Shown: in pieces, positions 6,041 through 11,565 of the stretch
Numbering within the stretch: position 1 is the first letter of the stretch
Layout of the letters: every line of letters begins with the position of its first letter
Notes under the pieces: generated by a model
Told to the model about the DNA's origin: nothing
What the model saw: only the letters and a program-made list of their open reading frames with translations
Databases searched by the model: none
DNA from: JBOGZI01 sp050697275
GTDB lineage: Bacteria; Actinomycetota; Thermoleophilia; Solirubrobacterales; 70-9
Length of the DNA: 11,565 bases
Assembly: GCA_050697275.1 (NCBI GenBank)
Contig: JBOGZI010000244.1
Location: forward strand, 1 to 11,565
Direction: 5' to 3'
Translations under genes and position numbers: made by a program

Positions 6041-6853
6041 ATGGACCTGGGACTGAGCGGGCGGGCCTGCATCGTCACCGGCGCCAGCCGCGGGATCGGA
6101 CGCGCCACGGCGAAGCTGCTCTGCGCCGAGGGCGCCCAGGTCCTGCTGATCGCCCGCAGCGAGGGGCGCCTGCTGGAGGCGGCCGACGAGTGCATCGCCG
6201 CGGCGGGCGACTCCGGCGGCCGCGCCGAGTCGCTGCCCTGCGACATCTCGGAGCCGGCCGCCGCCGAGCGGATCGTGCGCGAGGCCGAACAGCGCTTCGG
6301 CCGCGCGGACGCGCTGGTCAACAACGCGGGCACCGCCCGCTGGCGCGACCTCGACGAGGTCCCCGACGAGGACTGGTACGAGGCCTGGGAGCTGAACGTG
6401 ATGGCGCCGATGCGGCTGATGCGGGCCGCCGCCCCCGCGATGCGAGAGCGCGGCTGGGGCCGGGTGGTCAACGTCTCGAGCACCGCGGGCAAGCGGCCCT
6501 CGGCCAACATGTCCGAGTACTCGGTGGCGAAGGCGGCCGAGCTCTCCCTCTCCCGCCTCTACGCCGACCGCTACGCGCCCCACGGCGTCCTGATCAACGC
6601 GATCTGCCCCGGCCCCGTCAAGTCGGAGCTGTGGATGGAGGGGGGCGGGCTGCTCGACCAGTCGAAGCAGCTCGCGGGACACGACAGCCGGGAGGAGGCG
6701 CTGGAGGCCGCCGGGTCGAAGCGGCCGATCGGCCGCCTCGCCGAGGTGGAGGAGATCGCGGCCGCAATCGTCTTCCTCTGCTCGGAGCACGCCTCCTACG
6801 TTTCCGGCGCCGCCTGGAGCGTGGACGGCGGCACGGTGCAGGTGATCATCTAG
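6041..6853 (+). CDS. Short-chain dehydrogenase/reductase (SDR)
   Basis: A 270-residue classical SDR oxidoreductase using NAD(P)H. The cofactor-binding TGASRGIG lies at 13-20, with R17 suggesting NADPH preference. NNAG is at 94-97, the active-site Asn is N119, the catalytic Ser lies in VVNVSST (S146/S147) and the Y160-x3-K164 pair in EYSVAKAA. The C-terminal substrate loop after ICPGPVKSE (188-196) is typical of FabG-like members. The substrate cannot be told from sequence: 3-oxoacyl carriers, sugars and steroids are all possible. The ATG is supported by a GAGG 5 nt upstream. It lies 37 nt after the OsmC-like gene on the same strand, so it may be the last gene of that transcript. Its stop codon takes part in a stem-loop shared with the convergent gene. 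Confidence 0.94.
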   Translation: MDLGLSGRACIVTGASRGIGRATAKLLCAEGAQVLLIARSEGRLLEAADECIAAAGDSGGRAESLPCDISEPAAAERIVREAEQRFGRADALVNNAGTARWRDLDEVPDEDWYEAWELNVMAPMRLMRAAAPAMRERGWGRVVNVSSTAGKRPSANMSEYSVAKAAELSLSRLYADRYAPHGVLINAICPGPVKSELWMEGGGLLDQSKQLAGHDSREEALEAAGSKRPIGRLAEVEEIAAAIVFLCSEHASYVSGAAWSVDGGTVQVII

Positions 6854-6875
6854 CCGCCGGCGCCCGCCGAGGCTA
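6851..6875. terminator. Stem-loop joining two convergent stop codons
   Basis: TAGCC (6851-6855) pairs with GGCTA (6871-6875), and inside it CGGC (6858-6861) pairs with GCCG (6866-6869) around a GCCC loop. The outer stem contains the stop codons of both convergent genes. No U-run follows on either strand, so a standard intrinsic terminator is not shown; it may still separate the two transcripts. Confidence 0.35.
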
Positions 6876-7439
6876 CCTCGCCGCCGCCAGGACCTCATCC
6901 GAGGTCGCCAGCTTCGCCCCGGCCTCCTCCATCTCCTCGATCGCCCGCTCGCCGTCACCGGGCTCCACGTTCACGGCCCGGATCGCATCGGTGATGACGG
7001 TGGTGTCGAACCCCTCGCGGCAGGCATCGATCGCCGAGGCGCGGACGCAGTAGTCGGTCGCCAGACCGCAGACCGCGACCTCTCTCACCCCCCGCGCGTG
7101 CAGCATCTCGGCCAGCTCGGACTTCTCGAAGCCCGAATAGCCCTGGTCCTCGCGGCTCGCGCCCACGTCGACGACGCCGTCGAGCCTCACCTCGCGCATC
7201 GCCGGATGGAGCTCGGCGCCCCTCGTGCCCTGCACGCAATGGACCGGCCAGGGCCCGCCCTCCGTCTCGAAGGACGAGTGGTCCGGCGGATGCCAGTCGC
7301 GGGTCGCGAAGACGTGCTCGTAGTGATCCGCCAGTCCGTTCACGGGCTCCGCGATCTCATCGCCACCGGGGACGGCGAGCGCTCCGTCCGGCGGTGTGAA
7401 GTCGTTCTGGAAGTCGATGATCAGCAGTGCCTTTGACAT
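6873..7439 (-). CDS. Nicotinamidase/isochorismatase family hydrolase, atypical active site
   Basis: A 188-residue cysteine hydrolase-family protein most like PncA, which converts nicotinamide to nicotinic acid in the NAD salvage pathway. Seen are the catalytic Asp D9 in IIDFQNDF, metal ligands D48 and H50 (RDWHPPDHSSF) and H67 (PVHCVQGT), the YSGFE block (101-105), and the nucleophile C131 in GLATDYCVRASA. The lysine that normally completes the triad, about nine residues before YSGF as KGT or KGx, is V92 (VVDVGASRED). This suggests lost or altered activity; K106 after FE is unlikely to substitute. The start at 7437-7439 gives the standard N-terminus; longer upstream extension would run antisense through the Nudix gene. 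A GGAGG lies only 2 nt before the ATG, and TAGACT 37 nt before it may be the -10. It is convergent with the SDR gene. Confidence 0.9.
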   Translation of the reverse strand: MSKALLIIDFQNDFTPPDGALAVPGGDEIAEPVNGLADHYEHVFATRDWHPPDHSSFETEGGPWPVHCVQGTRGAELHPAMREVRLDGVVDVGASREDQGYSGFEKSELAEMLHARGVREVAVCGLATDYCVRASAIDACREGFDTTVITDAIRAVNVEPGDGERAIEEMEEAGAKLATSDEVLAAAR

Positions 7440-7476
7440 CGCCTCCGCCCTGGGCTTCGACTGCTGGTTGACTTCG

Positions 7477-7482
7477 AGTCTA
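7477..7482 (-). promoter_or_regulatory. Possible -10 box for the nicotinamidase-like gene
   Basis: TAGACT on the minus strand, 37 nt before the ATG at 7437-7439, lies in the 48-nt divergent gap towards the Nudix gene. It is identical to the hexamer before tRNA-Pro and the beta-helix gene. No matching -35 was recognised. Confidence 0.3.
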
Positions 7483-7487
7483 GCCTC

Positions 7488-8057
7488 GTGCCCCCGTCGA
7501 CCCCCGACCTCCGCGAGATCCTGCTCGATCCGGACGAGGCGTCCGGGCTCGACGCGCACGGCACGACTGACGCCGCGGTGCTGATCCCGATGCACGGCTG
7601 GCCCGAGGCACCCGGCCTGGTCTTCACCGAGCGCCGCGGCGACCTGCGCCGCCACGCCGGAGAGGTCTCATTCCCCGGCGGCCGGCGCGACGATCGCGAG
7701 GAGCTGATCGAGACCGCGCTGCGGGAGGCCGAGGAGGAGATCGGCCTGCGCCGGGACAACGTCGAGCTCGTCGGCGCCCTGCCGCCCGTCGGCACCTTCG
7801 TCACCGGCTACAAGGTGCACCCCTTCGTCGGCCTGATCGAGCCCGGCCTCCAGTTCGAGCCCAACCCGGACGAGGTGGAGAGCGTCCTGGTCGCCTCGAT
7901 CGACGACCTGGTGGCCGGCTACGACCGTCGGCGGCTGGTGCGGCGCGGGGTGCCGATCAAGACCGACACCTATCTCGTCGGCGAGGCGCTGATCTGGGGC
8001 GCCACCGCGCGCATCCTCGGGGACCTGCTGGGACGGCTCGGCCGGCCGCCGCGATGA
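7488..8057 (+). CDS. NudL-type Nudix hydrolase, probable CoA pyrophosphatase
   Basis: A 189-residue Nudix enzyme. Members of this subgroup cleave the diphosphate of coenzyme A and its derivatives to 3',5'-ADP and phosphopantetheine. The Nudix box is complete from G65 to L87 (G-x5-E71-x7-R79-E80-x2-E83-E84-x-G86-L87) and gives the Mg2+-binding glutamates. The preceding FTERRGDLRRHAGEVSFPGG (46-65) is the signature of the CoA-pyrophosphatase subgroup. PPVGTFVTGYKVHPFVG (99-115) also fits. The GTG at 7488 is the only suitable start before the conserved N-terminus. No Shine-Dalgarno sequence is seen, and a TAGCCT directly before it is too close for a leaderless -10. It is divergent from the nicotinamidase-like gene, so the pair may share a promoter region. 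Confidence 0.92.
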   Translation: MPPSTPDLREILLDPDEASGLDAHGTTDAAVLIPMHGWPEAPGLVFTERRGDLRRHAGEVSFPGGRRDDREELIETALREAEEEIGLRRDNVELVGALPPVGTFVTGYKVHPFVGLIEPGLQFEPNPDEVESVLVASIDDLVAGYDRRRLVRRGVPIKTDTYLVGEALIWGATARILGDLLGRLGRPPR

Positions 8058-8079
8058 GTTCCGGGGTGGGCATCCGTCA

Positions 8080-8085
8080 TATACC
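8080..8085 (+). promoter_or_regulatory. Possible -10 box for the RibD/DHFR-like gene
   Basis: TATACC in an AT-rich patch (ATCCGTCATATACCT), 42 nt before the ATG at 8128, leaves a normal leader that contains the strong AAGGAGG ribosome binding site at 8117-8123. No good -35 was found at the right spacing. Confidence 0.3.
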
Positions 8086-8127
8086 TGAACCCAGGCGGCG
8101 CCAGCGCGCCGAACCGAAGGAGGCCCG

Positions 8128-8772
8128 ATGAGCAAATTCAGATTCCATCTCTCGGTCTCGGCCGACGGCTACGTCGCCGGCCCCAACCAGAGCGAGAACG
8201 ACCCACTTGGCGAGGGCGGAGAGCAGCTACACGACTGGGTGTTGCCGCTGGCGGCCTGGCGCGAGCCCCACGGCAAGGAGGGCGGCGAGGTGAACGCCAG
8301 CACCCCGGTGGTCGAGGAGCTCCAGGCGAACGTCGGCGCCGGGATCATGGGCCGCAACATGTTCGGCCCCCCGATCGGGGGCGACTGGGGCGACGAGTCC
8401 TGGCGCGGCTGGTGGGGCGAGGAGCCGCCCTTCCACCATCCGGTCTTCGTCCTCACCCATCACGAGCGGAAGCCGCTCGAGATGGAGGGCGGCACCACCT
8501 TCACCTTCGTCAGCGACGGGATCGAGTCGGCGCTGGAGCAGGCCCGGGAGGCGACGGGCGGGAAGGACGTCCAGCTCCACGGAGGCGCGAGTGTCGCCCG
8601 GCAGTACCTGGCCGCCGGGTTGCTCGACGAGTTCGGGATCAGCATCGTCCCGGTGCTGCTCGGCGGCGGCGAGCGACTCCTCGACAGCGTCGGGCCCGAG
8701 CTCGAGCTCGAGCAGGTGCGCGCGGTGGAGGCGCCGGGCGTCACCCACGTCAAGTACCGAGTCGTCAAGTAG
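8128..8772 (+). CDS. RibD C-terminal / dihydrofolate reductase-like oxidoreductase
   Basis: A 214-residue cytoplasmic protein of the RibD-C/DHFR-like reductase family, NADPH-binding proteins whose individual substrates are mostly unknown. Visible are the N-terminal strand with SVSADGYVAG (9-18), the GIMGRNMFG helix start (72-80), the strand PVFVLTHHERKPL (105-117), the cofactor loop VQLHGGASVARQYLAAGLLDE (148-168) and IVPVLLGGGERLLD (173-186). The length suits the standalone family, not folate-pathway DHFR itself. The start is fixed by a near-perfect AAGGAGG four bases before the ATG, the strongest ribosome binding site in the window. It follows the Nudix gene by 70 nt and may have its own promoter. 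Its stop lies 5 nt from that of the convergent hydrolase gene. Confidence 0.92.
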   Translation: MSKFRFHLSVSADGYVAGPNQSENDPLGEGGEQLHDWVLPLAAWREPHGKEGGEVNASTPVVEELQANVGAGIMGRNMFGPPIGGDWGDESWRGWWGEEPPFHHPVFVLTHHERKPLEMEGGTTFTFVSDGIESALEQAREATGGKDVQLHGGASVARQYLAAGLLDEFGISIVPVLLGGGERLLDSVGPELELEQVRAVEAPGVTHVKYRVVK

Positions 8773-8780
8773 CCGGGCTA
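8770..8780. other. Palindromic junction of two convergent stop codons
   Basis: TAGCCGGGCTA places both TAG stops as the two arms of one inverted repeat with a single central base. Only 5 nt separate the two coding regions. The centre is too tight for a normal hairpin loop on its own, so it is recorded as a symmetrical junction and not called a terminator. Confidence 0.5.
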
Positions 8781-9614
8781 GAGGCGCGCGTCGAGCCACT
8801 CGACCAGGTCGTCCATCACCCGGTCCTGCTCCGGCTCGTTGAGGATCTCGTGATAGAGGCCCTCGTACTCGATCAGCCGCTTGTCCGGCGAGCCGGCGCG
8901 CTCGTGCACCATCCGCCCGGCGTCGGGCGGGACCAGCGCATCGGCGGTGCCGAGCATCACCAGCAGCGGCACCCGCAGGCCGGGCGTGCGCTCGGGAAAC
9001 GTCTGGATCGCCGCCGCCAGCTCGGCGACCGTTCGCGCCGGCAGCTTCTCGTGGAAGACCATCGAGTCCTCGTCATAGGCGCGCACCACCGCTGGATCCC
9101 GGCTGATCGTCGAGGAATCGACCGGGAAGACGCCGACCCCCGGCGCGACCGCCGAGAGCACGCGACCGGCCACCAGCTCGAATGTGCTCGCCGACTCCAG
9201 CGCCGCGGAAGGCGCCGAGAGGATGAGCCCGTCGATCCGGTCGGAGTGCTCAAGGGCGTACTCGAGCGAGAGGCCGCCCCCCATGCTGTGGCCGAGCAGG
9301 AAGAGCTTGCGGTTGGGCTGCTCCGCTCGGGTGAGCCGGATCAGCGTGTCGAGGTCGGCGACCGCCCGCTCCAGACGGTCGATCAGCGCGCGCCTGCCGC
9401 CGGAGCGGCCGTGGCCGCGGTGATCGAGCGCGTAGACCCCGTATCCCTCGCCGACCAGCCGGGCCGCCACGTGCGAGTAGCGGTCGGCGTGCTCGGAGAC
9501 GCCGTGGGCGATCACCACGACCGCCCGAGGCGTCGCCTCCGGCAGCCAGCATTGCCAGTGGATCCGGACCCCGCATTCGCCAACAAACGAGCTGCTTCGG
9601 GTCGGCTTCGCCAT
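8778..9614 (-). CDS. Alpha/beta hydrolase, monoacylglycerol lipase-like
   Basis: A 278-residue serine hydrolase that most resembles monoacylglycerol lipases and lysophospholipases, which release fatty acids from monoglycerides. Seen are the oxyanion-hole region IAHGVSEHADRY (35-46), the DHRGHGRS loop (64-71), the nucleophile elbow G108-H-S110-M-G, the acid D225 in LGTADALVPP and the histidine H255 in EGLYHEILNEP. No signal peptide is present. The ATG at 9612-9614 gives the usual N-terminus (SSFVGECGVRIHWQCW) and leaves 32 nt to the stop of the upstream sulfurtransferase gene. An upstream in-frame extension would overlap that gene and looks unlike protein of this family. The two genes are probably one transcript. 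The lipid substrate is inferred from family only. Confidence 0.92.
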   Translation of the reverse strand: MAKPTRSSSFVGECGVRIHWQCWLPEATPRAVVVIAHGVSEHADRYSHVAARLVGEGYGVYALDHRGHGRSGGRRALIDRLERAVADLDTLIRLTRAEQPNRKLFLLGHSMGGGLSLEYALEHSDRIDGLILSAPSAALESASTFELVAGRVLSAVAPGVGVFPVDSSTISRDPAVVRAYDEDSMVFHEKLPARTVAELAAAIQTFPERTPGLRVPLLVMLGTADALVPPDAGRMVHERAGSPDKRLIEYEGLYHEILNEPEQDRVMDDLVEWLDARL

Positions 9615-9646
9615 CAAACGGGTGGCGCTGACGCGCCCCCTCGTAC

Positions 9647-10492
9647 CTAGGCGTCCTTCTCGATCGGGACGTCGACCAGGTTCCCCCACTCGGTCCAGGA
9701 ACCGTCGTAGTTCTTCACCTTCTTCTCGCCGAGCAGCTCGTGCAGGACGAACCAGGTGTGCGCCGAGCGCTCGCCGATCCGGCAGTAGGCGATGATGTCG
9801 TTGCCGTCCTCGATCACGCCCTTGCTCTCGTAGAGCTCGCGCAGCTCGTCGGCCGGCTTGAAGGTCCCGTCCTCCTGGACGGCCTGAGCCCAGGGGATCG
9901 AGGCGGCGCTGGGGATGTGGCCACCGCGCTGGGCGCCCTCCTGCTCATAGCCGGCCATCGCGATCAGCTCGCCCGAGTACTCCTGCGGGCTGCGAACGTC
10001 GACCAGCCGGGTGTCGGAGTCGAGCGCCTTTTGCACCTCGTCGCGCATCGCCCGGATCTTCTTGTCGCCCTTCTTCGCCTTGAACTCGGCCTCCGGGTAG
10101 GAGGGCACCTCGGTGCTGGTTTCGCGCCCCTCCGAGATCCACTTCTCGCGCGGCCCGTTCACCAGCTTCACCTTGTCGTGGCCGTAGTAGAGGAAGTACC
10201 AGTAGGTGTAGGCGGCGAACCAGTTGTTCCGGTCGCCGTAGAGGACGACCGTGTGGTCGTTCGAGACCCCGCGGCTTCCGATCAGCGCGCCGAACTCGTC
10301 GGGGCCGAGGAAGTCGCGCTTGACCTGGTCCTGCAGCTCCTTCTTCCAGTCGAAGCCGATCGCGCCGGGGATGTGGGCCTCGGCGTAGAGCGCCGGGTTC
10401 TCGTCGACCTCGACGACCCTGATGTCGTCGTCGTCGAGGTGCTCGGCCACCCAATCGGTCTCGACCAGCACGTCGTTCGCGTAGTCAGCCAT
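9647..10492 (-). CDS. Thiosulfate sulfurtransferase (tandem rhodanese, CysA-like)
   Basis: A 281-residue cytoplasmic two-domain rhodanese that moves sulfane sulfur from thiosulfate to thiophilic acceptors. The N-terminal domain (about 1-125) has EAHIPGAIGFDW (38-49) but, where a cysteine would sit, VLYGDRNNW with D87, so it is the usual inactive domain. The C-terminal domain (about 145-281) has RLVDVRSPQEYSG (162-174), GHIPSAASIPW (191-201) and the active loop around C237 in AYCRIGERSAHTW. CRxGxR loops are typical of actinobacterial CysA2-like enzymes. The ATG is supported by AAAGG at a suitable distance; upstream in-frame sequence is compositionally unlike protein. The hydrolase gene follows after 32 nt. 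An AT-rich patch with a TAATGT box lies upstream. Confidence 0.94.
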   Translation of the reverse strand: MADYANDVLVETDWVAEHLDDDDIRVVEVDENPALYAEAHIPGAIGFDWKKELQDQVKRDFLGPDEFGALIGSRGVSNDHTVVLYGDRNNWFAAYTYWYFLYYGHDKVKLVNGPREKWISEGRETSTEVPSYPEAEFKAKKGDKKIRAMRDEVQKALDSDTRLVDVRSPQEYSGELIAMAGYEQEGAQRGGHIPSAASIPWAQAVQEDGTFKPADELRELYESKGVIEDGNDIIAYCRIGERSAHTWFVLHELLGEKKVKNYDGSWTEWGNLVDVPIEKDA

Positions 10493-10508
10493 CGCTCGCC
10501 TTTCCAAT

Positions 10509-10541
10509 CGCCTTATTCCTGATCGGACATTACCTAATTGG
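10509..10541 (-). promoter_or_regulatory. AT-rich putative promoter region of the sulfurtransferase gene
   Basis: This is one of the few AT-rich patches in the window. On the minus strand it holds TAATGT (10527-10532), which leaves a 34-nt leader to the ATG, preceded by the motif CCAATTAGG. No consensus -35 or recognised operator was identified, so the exact start is uncertain. Confidence 0.3.
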
Positions 10542-10604
10542 GATCGCCGGCACCTCGGCGGCGCCCGGCGACGGTTGTCGGTGGCGATTCGCGACCGCAC
10601 GGCG

Positions 10605-10610
10605 TATGGT
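10605..10610 (+). promoter_or_regulatory. Possible -10 box, leaderless promoter of the membrane protein gene
   Basis: TATGGT ends 9 nt before the ATG at 10620, the same geometry as other leaderless starts here. TTGTCG at 10575-10580 resembles a -35, but the 24-nt spacing is too long. Confidence 0.33.
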
Positions 10611-10619
10611 TGAAGCCGG

Positions 10620-11153
10620 ATGGCGCAGGAGAGTGGATCGGGGGATCGCCGGAGCTCGGCGGAGACGAGCGGTTCGAGAGCGAGCGACGATTCCCTCGCC
10701 CACCGCGGGTCGGGAATCGGCGAGCACCGCCGCGACGAGGGTCCCTCCACGGTGGATGCGATGGGCGAGGACAAGCGCCGCCAGGTGGTCGGCCACTCCT
10801 ACGGGCCCACCGCGCGCAGCCAGGTGGTCTTCTTCGCGATCGTCGCGGCGATCGCGGTGGCGGTCTTCGGCGGCTGGACGCTCGCGGTGGGGGCCTTCGA
10901 CCAGCCGCCGGACGAGTACCCGGACGAGGCGCCGTGGTCAGCCTCAGACGCGGCCCAGGTGCCGACCCGCTCGCCCTCCGGGCCCTGCGGGGAGCCCGGC
11001 AACCCCTACCCGCCCCCGTCCGACAGCCCCTGCGCGACCGGCGTCATCTCCACCGGGGAGCCGCCGCTGCGCGGCAGCAGCGAGTCCCCCGAGCAGCAGG
11101 CCTCCGGGGACGCCAGCGGCGGCACCAGCAACTCCGAGTCGAGCCAGCCCTAG
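10620..11153 (+). CDS. Single-span membrane protein with low-complexity tail, unknown function
   Basis: Up to 177 residues. One transmembrane helix (about 69-92) follows a basic cytoplasmic part (DKRRQVVGHSYGPTARSQ), so the C-terminal 85 residues should be outside. The outer part is Pro/Ser/Gly-rich with two cysteines (C123, C138) and ends in a Ser/Gln-rich low-complexity tail. The start is uncertain. ATG 10620 has a TATGGT box at leaderless distance. ATG 10761 gives a 130-residue protein starting MGEDKRRQ, which is where similar actinobacterial proteins would be expected to begin, and the 47 extra codons have visibly lower third-position GC than the rest. The reading frame and stop are certain. 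It is divergent from the sulfurtransferase gene and its stop overlaps that of the next gene. No domain is recognised. Confidence 0.75.
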   Translation: MAQESGSGDRRSSAETSGSRASDDSLAHRGSGIGEHRRDEGPSTVDAMGEDKRRQVVGHSYGPTARSQVVFFAIVAAIAVAVFGGWTLAVGAFDQPPDEYPDEAPWSASDAAQVPTRSPSGPCGEPGNPYPPPSDSPCATGVISTGEPPLRGSSESPEQQASGDASGGTSNSESSQP

Positions 11154-11565
11154 CCGGCGAGCGTCCCCGCGAGCCGATCGGCCGCCGAGCTGGTCCAGCC
11201 CGCCGCCCCACGCTCCCCCTCGATCACAGCGACCGGAATGCGCCAGGTGCGCCCCGCCCGCTCGACGATCTCGCGGCCGCCCGCGAGCAGCTCGGCCGGG
11301 ACCGTCCCGGAGGCCTCGTAGGCGAAGCCGCGGACCGGGCTGTCGACCAGCTTCTCCAGCAGGCGCTCGAGGCGCGGTCCGTGGATCGCGGCGAGCTCGT
11401 CGTGCCCCCCAGCCGCCGCGCCCAGCAGCCAGACGACCACGCTGACGTCGCCGCAGAGCTCGAGCAACGTCCCCGGGCGGTCCGGGTCGGCGAGGGCGCC
11501 CTCGAGATCGGCCGCCTCGATCGCCGCGACGCCGCCTTCCCGCCGGCTGGTGCCGCGCACCAGCC
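11150..11565 (-). CDS. Rossmann-like NAD(P)-binding protein, C-terminal part (cut by window edge)
   Basis: Only the C-terminal 138 or so codons are inside the window. The frame continues to the right edge as LVRGTSRREGG, which reads like the second strand of a dinucleotide-binding fold followed by the Arg-rich phosphate-binding turn. A GTG at 11558-11560 could be taken as a start, but the missing first strand with its Gly-rich loop makes a truncated view more likely. Further blocks are GALADPDRPGTLLELCGDVSVVVWLLG, IHGPRLERLLEKLVDSPVRGFAYEASGTV and AGRTWRIPVAVIEG. I recall this layout from conserved actinobacterial proteins related to epimerase-type Rossmann folds, with no known reaction. It is convergent with the membrane protein gene and shares CTAG with its stop. 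Confidence 0.75.
   Translation of the reverse strand, partial: LVRGTSRREGGVAAIEAADLEGALADPDRPGTLLELCGDVSVVVWLLGAAAGGHDELAAIHGPRLERLLEKLVDSPVRGFAYEASGTVPAELLAGGREIVERAGRTWRIPVAVIEGERGAAGWTSSAADRLAGTLAG

Noticed and set aside
7440..7655. N-terminal extension of the nicotinamidase-like protein by 72 codons
   Set aside because: It would run antisense through the Nudix gene; the family N-terminus starts at MSKALLIIDFQNDF.
8412..9650. A 412-codon plus-strand open frame across the DHFR-like and hydrolase genes
   Set aside because: It crosses two well-supported genes in other frames and reads as an Arg-rich, low-complexity shadow.
9615..9689. Upstream start of the hydrolase overlapping the sulfurtransferase stop
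   Set aside because: The extra 25 residues are Arg/Gly-rich and unlike the family; ATG 9612-9614 gives a normal N-terminus.
10493..10774. N-terminal extension of the sulfurtransferase by 94 codons
   Set aside because: The family N-terminus begins at the ATG 10490-10492, which has an AAAGG sequence; the extension is basic, low-quality sequence across an AT-rich promoter-like patch.
1..11565. CRISPR arrays, insertion sequences, phage or toxin-antitoxin genes
   Set aside because: No regularly spaced repeats, transposase-like frames, terminal inverted repeats or recognisable defence or toxin proteins were found on either strand.

Overview
The window looks like chromosomal DNA of a high-GC actinobacterium. 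The closest fit by family composition is the Thermoleophilia (Solirubrobacterales/Gaiellales type), which is an inference from remembered protein families. Supporting signs are very high third-position GC in the housekeeping genes, GTG starts, and a 14-bp perfect palindrome matching the LexA box used by actinobacteria and firmicutes. Several genes also have a TANNNT box 7-9 nt before the start codon, as in leaderless transcripts. No transposase, phage gene, CRISPR array or rRNA was seen.

Layout. Bases 1-161 hold no supportable gene, but carry the LexA-type box (70-83), probably for a gene just off the left edge. A tRNA-Arg(UCU) follows at 162-235 on the plus strand. Next come two minus-strand genes for exported proteins: an 825-residue right-handed beta-helix protein with a basic, Glu/Gln/Ala-rich N-terminal region, then a small lipoprotein. 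Divergent from the beta-helix gene is a decayed SnoaL-like gene with a lost start codon and frameshifts, which runs up to a minus-strand tRNA-Pro(UGG) at 3549-3622. The segment between the two tRNAs is visibly lower in GC than the rest.

From 3701 a plus-strand cluster reads DUF1015 protein, PduO-type cob(I)alamin adenosyltransferase, OsmC-like peroxidase and a short-chain dehydrogenase. The middle pair overlaps at TGATG. A convergent isochorismatase/nicotinamidase-family gene follows, which lacks the usual catalytic lysine. Divergent from it are a NudL-type CoA pyrophosphatase and a RibD/dihydrofolate-reductase-like oxidoreductase. On the minus strand a two-domain thiosulfate sulfurtransferase is followed by a monoacylglycerol-lipase-like hydrolase, probably as one transcript. 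The window ends with a single-span membrane protein and, convergent with it, the C-terminal part of a Rossmann-like protein that runs off the right edge; their stop codons share one CTAG.

Functionally, most of the right two thirds is small-molecule housekeeping: corrinoid cofactor, peroxide defence, NAD and CoA turnover, sulfur transfer and lipid hydrolysis. The left third is a cell-surface module of unknown role. I found no clear new multi-gene defence or mobile system. The best leads are the LexA box, the surface beta-helix/lipoprotein pair, the nicotinamidase-like protein with the altered active site, the dying SnoaL gene and the repeated leaderless promoter pattern.
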